64,000 bases of DNA from Ostrinia nubilalis. Its lineage: Eukaryota; Arthropoda; Insecta; Lepidoptera; Crambidae. The position numbers were made by a program, and so were the translations under genes. The notes beneath the pieces were generated by a model, which did not search any database, was not told the origin of the DNA, and worked only from the letters and a program-made list of their open reading frames with translations. This document shows, in pieces, positions 13,801-22,397 of this stretch (position 1 is its first letter; each line of letters opens with the position of its first letter). The stretch is from NCBI RefSeq assembly GCF_963855985.1, contig NC_087090.1:16676501-16740500 (forward strand). The letters are read 5' to 3'.

Positions 13801-16800
13801 TAATTGAGTTTATACTTTCAACGGAAATTATACGTTTTCTTACTGATTTTACTGCCAACGTAAATGAAGCAAGTAATCACTATCGTTTGGTAGGCGCGTT
13901 AACTGCGTGGTTAGATTGATATGATCATCTGTAAATTACAGTGTTCAATGCGCGTGAACATTTATCTATTATGAGAATTAATTAATATACTATTACTGGG
14001 TAAATGGACTGCTGACCGGTACCTTTTTACTTAAATAGTCAATTAAATGAGTAGGCAGTACCTATCTATCATAATTTGCGTGTGTTTTTTCTGTTATTTC
14101 AATTGTAAAGTCATAGTAATTTGTTTGTAGACAAATCAGTGCGTTCGTCCACTACAGCGTCCGGCAACCAACTGATTGCCTCAATTGGACCAAGCGAGGG
14201 GTGCATGACACTAAATCAATGGGCCCTCGTAATAATACCCATTCAATAAATTGTACCATCGCTCCCAGCATGCTCTTAGAGAAGCGATTCCGCCATTCAT
14301 TTATGTACAGACGACAGCACATAAAAACTAAACATTGTGGGATCTTATTTACTTGTAATAGGGGCGATTTTCCAACAGAAATATTCATAGTCTAATATAT
14401 TGTTGTCTGTAGGGGAGAGGGGGGCAGCTTTGAACAATTTTCATAGTTTATTAAATGACTGATTTCATTAATTTTTTCTTCCTAGATAGAGGTCATAGTT
14501 ATCACACAACAAAATAATGATGTTCTTCTTAATTATTCATGAACGCTTTTTAAGATATTTAGATTTTTGCACAGACCTGTAAATGTTCAAAACTGCCCCG
14601 TAGTCGGGGCAGCCTTGAACACGCCTGGGGCAGTTTTGAATTAGTATTTTTTTCAACGAAATAAAACTGAATATTTATGAATGTGTATTTTTTAAATAAT
14701 TAATAAACAAAATTCTAAATGATAAGTGTCATTTGGGATCAATTTAACATGTTTATTTTATTTTAAATCACTCTGCACAAAGTAACACAAAACTTAGGGA
14801 TATTATTAAAAAAAAGTAAATATAAGATATATTAATTAACTAAATACTAATAAACTTTCTGTTTAATGACACATCAAAGACAAAACTGCATAATTTTAAA
14901 AATATCAATCAACTACTAAAACTAGCTTTTGCCCGGACTTCACCCAGCTTGAAATTTTATCTGTTACAGTAAAGCAATCTGCTTATTTTTTATGTAAGAA
15001 CCTTCTACGAAGTATTAGAAAACTTAAAGTTTCATAATACCACTGAAAAAAGAAAATTGATAAAGTTCAAAGGTGCCCCAACCATTTCGTTCAAAGCTGC
15101 CCCATGGGTATATTTCCAGAAAAAAACATAAATTTCATAACGGAACATACTTTTATGTTGCAATTTCTTATCAAATCTTCATTGAAATTATTTAAACTTC
15201 CATATAGTAAACAAACCACTCACTATTTTATAAAACTACGTCCACAAAAACCTTAGAACCAAAATAAAAAAGTGCGAAACTGGCAGTCAAAAATAAAAAA
15301 GCACTTTTACCGGTTAACCTACAGTTAAATATTAACCCAGATACTCCTGAAACATTTTATTATTTCCAAAGTTAATGATCTTTGTATATGAGGCTTAAAA
15401 ACTGACAAATAACATGGGAAAAATAAGAAAAAAAATATTTCCCTCGTGGAAATTCAGAAAAGCGGTGTCGTTTATAAACAACAGTAGTAAAATGCACTAC
15501 TATGAGGTATGCATTGCATAAAGTAAACCGTCCTTTATTTTATTTGGCTTTTGTGACAAAACTGAGTAATATTACTTTTGGTATTATCTTTTGTTTCTTT
15601 AATTGAAAAAATGCATAACGTAAGATATGTAACTCGGTATTTCCCTGCATTGCGCACCTTTTTGAGGGATATCGAACTCGAGTCTATGTCTCTTCGAAAG
15701 GATGTGCGATGCCAAAAGCAAGAGCGTCCGAGGAAGACCAGATTCTTGACATATCCTTACGAGAATGTCAGGATAAATGCTGAGTGGGGAGCCTATTGGG
15801 GGGGTCATTCCACTTTGTTCACCTAGGTGAAGAAAGTGAAATAGAAATATTTATTTGTCTTTTTAGTGTCCTCATCTCACCTCGGAACCTTTTCACCTAG
15901 CTTCATTTTCCAGGTGGATTGCGTCGACTAAAACGATCGCCTTTGTTAACCTAGGAATTAATTCACCCTGGTAAACAAATGCAAAAACCTGTGTGAATTA
16001 ATTCCTAGATGAACAAAAGCGACTGCTTTAGTCAAATCAAGTCACCTGGATAATATCATCTGGGTGAAATGGTTCTGAGGTGAAATGAGGACACGAAAAA
16101 TAACACTTTCTACACCCAGGTGACATCACCGAGGTGAACATAGTGGAATAATCCTATTGGGGCAGTGGCTCAGTAATTGTTTTTATTCTAGTTGTGTTGT
16201 TATTGTTTATATCTATGTATTAACTACTGTATCATGATCATGTACTGTGTAATGATCAGACAATCTAGCACTGGAAAATTATCGTCATTTTCCAGCTCCT
16301 CGACGATTTCATGAAGCTTCAGAGCCTGATAATGTGTCCTACAATAAAAAATAAAATAATAATTTCTTGAAAGATAAAGTAGTACATTTTACTGCTGGCG
16401 TTTATAAACAACACCAGTTATTTTTCGTTATAACTTCTTACCAAAGGTTCTGAATCAGTGTGATTTGATGTTTATATGTAGTTTATGATACTAACATCAC
16501 GATTTATATAAACTATCTCAATAAATTGTGCAACTTATTATTACTACTTATCTTGAAAAACTCATCGTTGAAAATGGCTAAATAAACTTGTAAATATTAA
16601 TTATAACCTAATGAATTATTAACATTTGCCACATAGACTAAGTCGACAAAGCCTTCCCCTGTCAAGTAACATAAATAAATAAAAACAGAAGTACCTACAT
16701 ATTCTCCAATATTTTTTGTTTATACGTGTTGTTTTAAAACGACGGTAGTATAAAGTGGGTTAAAAATGAGATGTGACAGCTATGCGCATCAGTGCTGGCA

Positions 16801-19800
16801 ATATAAATTATGATTTATACCATTGTAGCCTAAACACGTGATTTTTAAATTCATTTGTTCTAAGCTGCCCCTGTCCAAAGCTGCCCCCCTCTCCCCTACA
16901 ATCGATAACCTAACATAAGGTGTCGTAACAAATATAATTTTCACTTACACGAACCAAAGTTAATGGATATTAAAATTTTATTGCCAATAATAAATTTATT
17001 AGCAATTTCGCTGATTGGCACTGAATTTCAATGACTTCCATTAGTATTACCAATAGGAAATGCTAATAATTGTTTCCTTTGTTACAGATTACCTGACACC
17101 GGACAGCCTCCAATACTCATATCTCTAGCAGATACTGCCAAATTGGAATTGACAAATCCAGACGATTTATTGTTCGTCAACGATTCAGAACAACATAACG
17201 ACACAAAGACATTTGCTATCATAGATAGTGACGCTTTAGAAGATGATAAAACGGCGAAAGAAGAAGAAAAAGAATCCACTGAACCGCGACTCGTTGTCAA
17301 GGCGAAGCCTATGCACGAAACTAGACAGACCAATGATGCATTTCAAACCACTACACCGCTTGTTGTAGAAGAAACAATAGAATCTCAACCAGAAGAACAA
17401 AAGGAACAAGAAAAAATAGAAAACATTCCAGTTGAACCACAAACTCCACAGGAAGATATACCCTCATTTTCGGAGTGGGCTCAGAAGCAGTTAGCCGAAG
17501 CCGAGAAGAAAGACACAGTTCTCAACCACTCCAGTCAACCTAGTCATAGTAATACAAATTTTAGTAGTAAAAACACAAAGTTGCGGTCAAAAAACTACGC
17601 TTCGCTGGCTTGTGGCGCGAAGGTAGTCGCCGTCAACCCCGAAGCAGGATCGGCGAGCTCCATTCTGTCCCCCAACCGGGACGAGTACATGCTCAATACA
17701 TGCAACAGCCGTATTTGGTTCGTGGTGGAGTTGTGCGAAGCTGTTCAAGCTCAAAAGATAGAAATCGCCAATTTCGAGTTATTCTCATCGATTCCCAAAG
17801 ACATCGCTGTGTATTTCAGCGATCGGTTCCCCACGAGGGAATGGGCCAGTGTCGGTCAGTTCACAGCCAAAGAAATGAGAGATGTACAAAGTTTTGATTT
17901 GTACCCACATTTATTTGGAAAATTTATTAAAGTAGAAATGCTATCGCATCATGGTTCAGAACATTACTGTCCGATTTCATTGTTCAAAGTCTACGGTACT
18001 TCAGAGTTCGAAGTTTTGGAGAAGGAGAACGCTCAACACTCGGCTCACATAGATGAAGATGAAGAAGACGAGATCATAGATGTGCCAGACGTGCCCGCTG
18101 CAGAAACGGAGACCAGTAAAAACCTTTTCGGATCCGCGAGAGATGCGGTCATGTCCATCATGAAGAAAGCTGCGCAGGCTTTAGTCAAAACTGAAGTTCC
18201 TAAGAACGTATCCTGTGAACACAACGATACGTCCACAGACAAAACGTACAAACGGTGTTGCTCTCCCAGCCATATAATCGTATGTGATAATTGCAGTGAG
18301 ACGCTTTATAACGAAGTGTACGAATTGATTAGTTGTAGTTCGGACAAGTTAGTCAGATTAGTGCGCCAGGTGTTCCTCAGAGAAACGTTAAAGTGTACAG
18401 GTATTTGCCAACCGTATGGCTTGGACTTTAAAAGTACAAAGACTATCGAATTCAGTGATGAGCGTGTAGCCTACATGAATGCTTTGTTCCCGCAGAAGTA
18501 TTTAGCCGCTTTATGTAATATCCTAGCTATTAAAGAGAAGAAGGTGGTTTTGAACACGAGTTTTGAAACGGAACTAAACGTTACCAGTAACATAACAGTC
18601 GACGAAACGCCGCAAAAAATTAGCAGTGAAACTAATACGGAAAAAGAAATAAGATTAGTTCCAGACAAAAATAACGTTTCAACCGATGACAACGCTAACG
18701 AAACACTGCAACCCGAGGTTAAATTAGGTAGCGAACAAATTGTTGAAAATGACAACATCTCTTTGGAGACAAAGGAAGAAAAACTGGAAGATCAAAAAGA
18801 AGAAGTACCGCTGGTAGTTGAAGAGAAACCAGCTGAAGAACCATTAGAAACACCTGCACCTGAAGTAGAAAAGCCATCAGTTGAGCAGACTACCGAGTCT
18901 GAATCCAAAGACACAGTTAAAATGGATCCTAAGCATGTCAAAGTAGAAGTAGTGACTGAGAAGCCTAAAGAAGTGGCTGGGAACGGCATCGAGGAGTTGA
19001 ATGATCAGCTGATCATAGACAACGACAACTTCATATCGGAACTGGACCAGATGGCGGTGGACCCGACGCCGGCGGGCGCGCAGGCGCCGCAGAGCCCGCA
19101 GGCCACGGTGCAGAAGGAGTCTGTGTTCCTGCGGCTGTCGAACAGGGTTAAGGTGTGTATAATATGAAATCTTAATTTTTACATAATTTAAAAATAAAAA
19201 TCTTGGAAAACTTCATTAGACAGTTTGACACCATTCCCCAAAAATTCGAAATCACAACTTTTCTAAAAAGATTTTAAACTTTCGCGTTCCATTTCAACTA
19301 AAATAGTAAGACACGGGTCTTAACTTATTAATGAGTTACATTATGTACCTACTCACGGCTTGACGTTTCGGCTGCGATGCTGCAGCCGTGGTCACAAGCA
19401 GACTGGCGGTTCGCGGCGTGTTAAGACCCGTGTCTTACTATTTTAGTTTTCTAAAAAGATACTCCATTCTGGTCTTAAAATTAATTTTAAATTACCTGTA
19501 AATTACGATTTTTTGTCGCATTGTAATATTTGTAATTATTGAATAAAGTATGTAGTTAAATTAAGTTGAGAAAATAGTGACGTCACTTCACTTGCTTGTA
19601 GTTCCATACAAAATCTATGGGAGTTTCGTTTTGACAGTTTTAAAAAGTACGTCAATTGATTGGAGGTGTCAACACGTCTATTTATAATATTGAAAGTTAC
19701 CTTGAAATTCAGAATAACTTTGAATTTCTGTAAACTCCTTTACAACTATAATTTCCTTGTTTTATTTATGTAACTTGACTAATTTGAGTAAGGATATATG

Positions 19801-21365
19801 TCTAGAATATGGCCAGAATTATTTTTTTTTTACTTACAATCATTTTTACACCTTTCTAGAAAATTATCCTAAACCAGTGATAGGATATTTTTACTAAAGT
19901 TTATTGGTAGTACAAGAGGTGAAAATTAGTTGTACCAAAACTGTGTTTACATAGGAATTCAATTAATACTTGTATGAGTTTGCATTGTAAAACATCTTAG
20001 TAGTTGCATAAATATTAGAAACTAAGAAGACCAATACAGATCTTTGAATTGTGAAAGTTCTTTAGATGTACAATATGCATAGTTATGTGTACATATTGTG
20101 AACAGTGGAATTTGTGCTAATGAGCTATTTTGATAACCGTTAGTTAATTATAATTATTCACTAATAACCAAGATTCCTTTGACGCATTTATGCAACTTTC
20201 TTAATTGTATGATTGGATCATCCCTCGTTTTCTGAAGCTAGTGATTAAAAAAATATGTAATTTGAGTCCAAATCCAAAAAAAATAAGTTTATGAAATCAT
20301 TAAAATATTTTTTCTTTCTTTTTTCAGACACTAGAGAGAAACATGTCTCTTTCGGGGCAATACCTCGAAGAGCTCAGCAGGCGATACAAGAAGCAGGTGG
20401 AAGAAATGCAGAAGACCTTCGAGAAAACAGTTCAGCAGATGACCGAGGAGCGGCGCAAGAGCAACGAGCGCGAGCAAAAGTACTTAGACCAGATGACCCA
20501 CTTGCAAGAACAACTCTCGCAAGTAGCGGGGGCCATGAAGACGTTAATGGAGGAACGGGACAGCTGGTTCGGCAACATGACCTTCTTCAAATTCCTCATC
20601 TTTCAGCTAATAATAGTCGGCGCAGCCTTCTACTACGTCTCCAAAAGACGGCGGCCTGATACTGTACTTATACCCATCACGAAGAAATCCAAAAAGAAGC
20701 AGGAAAAGTTCAGGAGAAAATCCGTGGAAGGAGTCAGCGGCCATGAAACCCCATCGGCCAAGAAACGACGGCCTAGTGAGGAGGCGTTAGTTATTGCAAG
20801 GCAATCGGCTGAGGAGATGAGCAAAGATGAAGATGAGGGTGAATGGCAGCTGCCGAAAAAGAATAACAGACGACGGAAAACGTCCATCATACACAGGAAC
20901 ACTGAGGTCGAATCCAACGCGGGCTGGAGCCGACAAGACAGCATCGGCAAACTACAAGAAAACCCCATACCACTAGACGAGGAGGAATTCTTTGCGCCGG
21001 TGTCAGAACCCAAAGAGTTCAACGAGAACACGGAAACCAGTCCGCCTAAGAGGGAGCTCCCCAAATCTAACGGGTCCTTCTTCAACAATCTGAAAACTAA
21101 GACCATGAAGACGAGACGGCTGTCGTCTCCCGCTTTCTTGAGGACTTTGAGCAGACAGAGCACTAGGAGCACCCCCAGTCCTGTCGTGAAGAATCTGGAG
21201 CCAATTTTCAACGGGAAAATGGGCAAGAAGGCTGCCTCAGAGTCCCCAACCGGTAGTCTCTGGTCGGAATCAACAGAGATATCACAAAACGGACAACAGG
21301 ACAGTGAGAGTGGCGGCAGTCGGAAAAAGAAAAGCCTTAAAAACATACTGCGCAAAGTATTTTGA
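1712..21365 (+). CDS. SUCO: SUN domain-containing ossification factor (SUCO/Slp1 family) homolog, three coding exons
   Basis: Coding exons are 1712-1803, 17088-19152 and 20328-21365; junction phases fit (ACA codon split 2+1 at the first junction, phase 0 at the second). The predicted protein is 1064 residues. It has an N-terminal signal peptide, a long acidic low-complexity linker, and a SUN domain at about residues 200-333 with the block IWFVVELCEAVQAQKIEIAN and the signature HHGSEHYCPISL. A second acidic linker follows, then a coiled coil beginning LERNMSLSGQYLEELSRRY, a transmembrane segment at about 805-824 (FFKFLIFQLIIVGAAFYYV) and a basic Lys/Arg-rich tail. This is the order of domains in human SUCO and yeast Slp1, ER/nuclear-envelope proteins known to protect or fold membrane cargo. 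Intron 1 is 15.3 kb and full of repeats. The function is inferred from family membership. Confidence 0.92.
1748..2089 (+). repeat. First units of the exon1-donor tandem array, left of the BEL insertion
   Basis: The segment from CTCTGCCAACTGCTGTCG (1748, inside exon 1) through the donor and about 225 bp of intron repeats once before the BEL element interrupts it. The second donor is at 2086. The intron part contains a GTGTGCGTGCGCGCCGCATA block and a CTCTGCCGATATGTCAGC block found in every unit. The array resumes at 9807. Confidence 0.85.
2085..2089. repeat. Left target-site duplication of the BEL element (CGTAA)
   Basis: CGTAA at 2085-2089 is repeated at 9807-9811, and removing 2090-9811 restores the array sequence TTTTACACGTAAGCAACG. 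A 5-bp duplication is usual for BEL/Pao integration. The site lies on a duplicated splice donor. Confidence 0.7.
2090..2506 (+). repeat. Inverted partial LTR plus leader at the left end of the BEL element
   Basis: 2090-2456 is the reverse complement of 2507 to about 2873 in the 3' LTR. It is followed by leader sequence (TGGTCCTTCGAGCCGGAT), and then the strand flips at about 2500. It lacks the outer U3 end, so this side ends at an internal LTR position (TATGGTTCCAG) rather than at a TG terminus. The result is a 780-bp hairpin-forming palindrome, probably from a strand switch during reverse transcription or self-integration. Confidence 0.75.
2507..3125 (-). repeat. 3' LTR of the BEL element
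   Basis: It is about 619 bp, begins TGTTAGCGACGTCG on the minus strand at 3125 and ends CCACCACA at 2507. It matches the 5' LTR at 9192-9806 with few differences. TATAAATA and AATAAA-like motifs lie inside it. The LTR end was set by homology and by the adjacent primer-binding-like leader. Confidence 0.75.
3126..3139 (-). other. Polypurine tract of the BEL element
   Basis: On the minus strand CTGCGGGGGAGATT directly precedes the TGTTAGCG start of the 3' LTR. The same tract precedes the LTR scrap at 5907-5920. It would prime plus-strand synthesis in an active element. Confidence 0.7.
3126..5866 (-). pseudogene. BEL/Pao gag-protease copy B with integrase remnant
   Basis: A single open frame of about 895 codons reads a charged N-terminal coiled segment, a proline-rich stretch of PPPPQVL-like repeats, the DUF1759-type gag domain, two cysteine knuckle groups (KCPECREDHWLYEC and MCFKCLRFKHARNTC) and an aspartic protease with LLDEGSTVTLLDSS. 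After the protease the frame carries scraps from either side of the missing reverse transcriptase, then shifts out of frame relative to an integrase C-terminal tail (3391-3126). It has lost its own 5' LTR and the first part of gag: the frame opens directly at the 40-bp LTR scrap. Gag and protease look intact; pol is destroyed. Confidence 0.8.
5867..5906 (-). repeat. 40-bp scrap of LTR between the two gag copies
   Basis: The sequence matches the first 40 bp of the LTR (TGTTAGCGACGTCG to the TTAATAAG complement). It is preceded by the polypurine tract but joined directly to mid-gag. It shows that the two copies once shared a central LTR, which was almost wholly deleted. Confidence 0.75.
5907..6530 (-). 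pseudogene. BEL/Pao integrase C-terminal remnant of copy A
   Basis: The minus-strand frame from about 6470 reads LEEVLHTLLLEAEHIVSSRP, PLTCISADPNDEERLTPNHF and WRRWQKEYLPTLMPRKI, then ends in the tail VYPGPDRRERVLDVRTPGG. This is the typical end of BEL/Pao integrase (DUF5641-like). The catalytic core is absent: the sequence joins protease-proximal DNA near 6535. Confidence 0.75.
6535..9086 (-). pseudogene. BEL/Pao gag-protease copy A, broken by one nonsense change
   Basis: The frame begins at ATG 9086 (MPVTRSEKLRG), just after the leader repeats. It holds an Ala/Thr-rich N-terminus, a proline-rich segment, the gag domain, CCHC knuckles and the DEGST protease motif. TGA at 8622-8624 stands where copy B has CGA, a CpG transition that splits the frame. 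Downstream of the protease, pol is deleted and the frame runs into integrase sequence out of phase. Copy A and copy B are very similar, which suggests a recent duplication. Confidence 0.8.
9105..9191 (-). repeat. Leader with a 31-bp tandem repeat and possible primer-binding site
   Basis: Immediately inside the 5' LTR, the unit with TTTTCCTGGTCCTTCGAGCC followed by GGATCACCACA occurs nearly three times. TGGTCCTTCGAGCCGGAT resembles leaders I know from other BEL-type elements; which tRNA would prime is not determined. A recombination between these repeats explains the 50-bp spacer in the inverted left end. Confidence 0.55.
9192..9806 (-). repeat. 5' LTR of the BEL element
   Basis: It is about 615 bp with TG...CA ends (TGTTAGCGAC at 9806, CCACCACA at 9192, minus strand). 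It includes a TATAAATA motif in CCCGTATTTATAGGG context (plus strand about 9476-9490) and an AATAAA motif near 9350. It matches the 3' LTR closely. Confidence 0.75.
9807..12040 (+). repeat. Exon1-donor tandem array, right part (eight further exon-end copies)
   Basis: Exon-end/donor junctions occur at 10090, 10356, 10641, 10948, 11219, 11488, 11759 and 12030, spaced 266-307 bp. Each unit holds the CTCTGCCAACTGCTGTCG to TTTTACAC exon end, a GTAAG donor, AAAGGAGATTTTGACCAATA and a GTGCGTGCGCGCCGCATA block. Together with 1803 and 2085 there are ten exon-end copies. The copies are close to identical apart from small indels, for example an 8-bp loss near 10343 and an AT-rich insertion at about 10811-10848. 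Confidence 0.88.
12041..12239 (+). repeat. Decayed end of the tandem array
   Basis: Fragments of the unit (CAGCGTATCTGC, GAACTAGCT, TAAGCAACAAATGTC and a final TTTACGTAAGC at about 12180) continue with many changes. They mark the old edge of the array. Another fragment with ACACGTAAGCAAACGG reappears at about 12560, beyond a repeat insertion. Confidence 0.6.
12240..12547 (-). mobile_element. LINE-derived dispersed repeat with a (GAT)n tail
   Basis: The text GACTATTCCCACCTCTTGTG...GTAAGAGGCAACTAAGG...TGATGATGATGATGAT is a repeat whose parts recur at 27873-27930 and 25741-25770. Its trinucleotide tail resembles those of RTE-type LINE ends. Array sequence resumes just after the tail, so it inserted into the array edge. 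The class is inferred. Confidence 0.5.
12771..12900 (+). mobile_element. Non-LTR retroelement 3' end with poly-A
   Basis: The motif CACTTACCATCAGGTGAGAT, then CAGGCCAAGAGCTTCCTCGT, ends in an A-run of about 20 bp at 12880-12899. It matches the 3' terminus of a LINE or SINE family I associate with Lepidoptera. It is heavily 5'-truncated and has no coding capacity. Confidence 0.6.
12901..14407. other. Intron 1 sequence without recognisable features
   Basis: This AT-rich stretch within SUCO-like intron 1 has no frame resembling a known protein and no clear repeat structure that I can see. Confidence 0.5.
14408..16900. mobile_element. 2.5 kb DNA transposon with G-rich terminal inverted repeats
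   Basis: TGTAGGGGAGAGGGGGGCAG at 14408 is repeated in reverse complement at the right end (CTGCCCCCCTCTCCCCTACA, to 16900). The motif GGGCAGCTTTGAAC and variants also occurs inside the left third (about 14590-14640 and 15070-15105) in both orientations, as expected of subterminal transposase sites. No intact transposase frame is present; a fragment around 15700-15780 may be remnant coding. No target duplication was evident, so the superfamily is open. Confidence 0.65.
15802..16152. mobile_element. Palindromic MITE nested in the 2.5 kb element
   Basis: TCATTCCACTTTGTTCACCT on the left mirrors GAGGTGAACATAGTGGAATAAT on the right. CCTATTGGGG flanks it on both sides (15792-15801 and 16153-16162), a 9-10 bp target duplication. 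Removing it rejoins GAGCCTATTGGGGCAGTGGC. Many CACCTAGGTGA-like blocks inside suggest repeated binding sites. Confidence 0.7.
17088..19152 (+). CDS. SUCO: SUCO-like coding exon 2: acidic linker and SUN domain
   Basis: The acceptor is TTTGTTACAG|ATTACC and the donor GTTAAG|GTGTGT. The frame is open across all 2065 bp. The SUN domain lies at 17593 to about 17995, with NYASLACGAKVV, PNRDEYMLNTC and FGKFIKVEMLSHHGSEHYC. Glu/Asp/Lys-rich disordered linkers surround it, and a cysteine-bearing segment (KRCCSPSHIIVCDNCSE) follows, as in this family. Confidence 0.9.
19298..19446. repeat. Hairpin MITE in SUCO-like intron 2
   Basis: CTAAAATAGTAAGACACGGG plus TCTTAAC recurs in reverse complement at 19420-19446, giving a near-perfect stem of about 26 bp around a GC-rich loop. 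No function is visible. Confidence 0.6.
19447..20327. other. SUCO-like intron 2 remainder
   Basis: AT-rich intron sequence. The 3' end has a polypyrimidine tract and TTTTTTCAG acceptor (20313-20327). I see no other feature. Confidence 0.6.
20328..21365 (+). CDS. SUCO: SUCO-like coding exon 3: coiled coil, transmembrane segment and basic tail
   Basis: The exon starts ACACTAGAGAGAAACATG (TLERNM) in phase 0 and ends at TGA 21363-21365. It encodes the conserved coiled coil, one membrane-spanning segment, and a Lys/Arg/Ser-rich tail of about 230 residues ending ILRKVF. The tail after the membrane segment is long and basic, as in animal SUCO. Confidence 0.9.
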   Translation, partial: TLERNMSLSGQYLEELSRRYKKQVEEMQKTFEKTVQQMTEERRKSNEREQKYLDQMTHLQEQLSQVAGAMKTLMEERDSWFGNMTFFKFLIFQLIIVGAAFYYVSKRRRPDTVLIPITKKSKKKQEKFRRKSVEGVSGHETPSAKKRRPSEEALVIARQSAEEMSKDEDEGEWQLPKKNNRRRKTSIIHRNTEVESNAGWSRQDSIGKLQENPIPLDEEEFFAPVSEPKEFNENTETSPPKRELPKSNGSFFNNLKTKTMKTRRLSSPAFLRTLSRQSTRSTPSPVVKNLEPIFNGKMGKKAASESPTGSLWSESTEISQNGQQDSESGGSRKKKSLKNILRKVF

Positions 21366-22125
21366 GGACTTTTATTATATTAATAATGTGTGTCTAATTA
21401 ATCGCTTACGCATCGAGCGACCGGCTATTGTAATTTATTTCCTTGCGAATATTAATGTACTGTTTTAAATTATTGTATAATATATTAATTAATTATTATA
21501 GACCTCAATAGGTGCCAATTGTGATAAATTAGGAAGCCTAATGTTAGCATGTTGTTAATTTTACGCGGTGTGTTTGCTTTGACGCGGACTGTGAGGCGCG
21601 CCGAAGGGCGGGACTAGTCGCAGAGCGTTTGGAAAACAAAGAAACGGCATTAAATGCATTGATTTTATTTCTGTTGTTTCATTTTCATGGTCTGAGGAAG
21701 TTGACAATTGTTCGAACGACCTATTGTTTACAAATCGCCTATTATTAGGGTATAGTTTCAATCAATAGGTATTTCGATCTATACTCTAGCTAGAATATAA
21801 ACAAAAGATTTCATCACTGCGAAGTAGAATGACATAAAATATTGCAACATCAACAAATCTGAGCTTTGAGTCTCCTACACAATGCAAAATTTCGATTCGC
21901 GAAGTTATATTTTCCTTTTTTTTTTTACAAAATTTGACGAATCGAAGCGATACCGATATCGAATCGAAAACGAATAATTGCAGTGTCTGTAGGCACAGAT
22001 AATAAAATGTTAACATATTACTAAATATGTCTAACAACCTCAATATAGTACAAAAATAACTTTAAAGTTAACAAAACATATACACAGCTTATAAATAAAT
22101 CTTATCAATAACTATTCTACTATCA
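21366..22125. other. Convergent intergenic region between SUCO-like and METTL13
   Basis: About 760 bp separate the two stop codons. It must hold both 3' UTRs. ATTAAA at 21649-21654 (plus) and AATAAA on the minus strand (21664-21669) are the only polyadenylation-like hexamers I noted, and neither is certain. Confidence 0.45.
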
Positions 22126-22397
22126 CTATGAAATAATATTAGTAGACTGCATAAAGTCTTTCAAGTCCACACATCTCACTTTGACGAGGCCCTTCTGTCT
22201 CGCTGCCTGATTTATACTCTTGATGGCTTCCTCGAAGGATTCATTCGAGTATGCAGCCCCATTGGAGGCAAATACAATCTCGTTCACTTCTTCATACAAT
22301 TTTACGGTGGCTACATGCTTGAAGTGGGTTTTGATGGTGTCAAGAATGGATGCTTGCAGTACCGTGTCTCGGCACACTAAGTTGAGGATGAAGTGGC
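22126..22397 (-). CDS. METTL13: METTL13 exon 10 (C-terminus)
   Basis: Acceptor ATTCCAG|GCCACTTC; encodes (G)[20 protein letters not shown] through [12 protein letters not shown] to TAG 22128-22126. This matches the end of the C-terminal methyltransferase domain in the family. Confidence 0.9.

Noticed and set aside
14152..14395. Overlapping plus and minus frames of about 64-78 codons
   Set aside because: No recognisable motif, within intron 1, and each is only the shadow of the other.
15578..15826. 82-codon frame possibly from a transposase
   Set aside because: No motif I can assign. It runs into the nested MITE, so the end is not native; kept only as a possible remnant.
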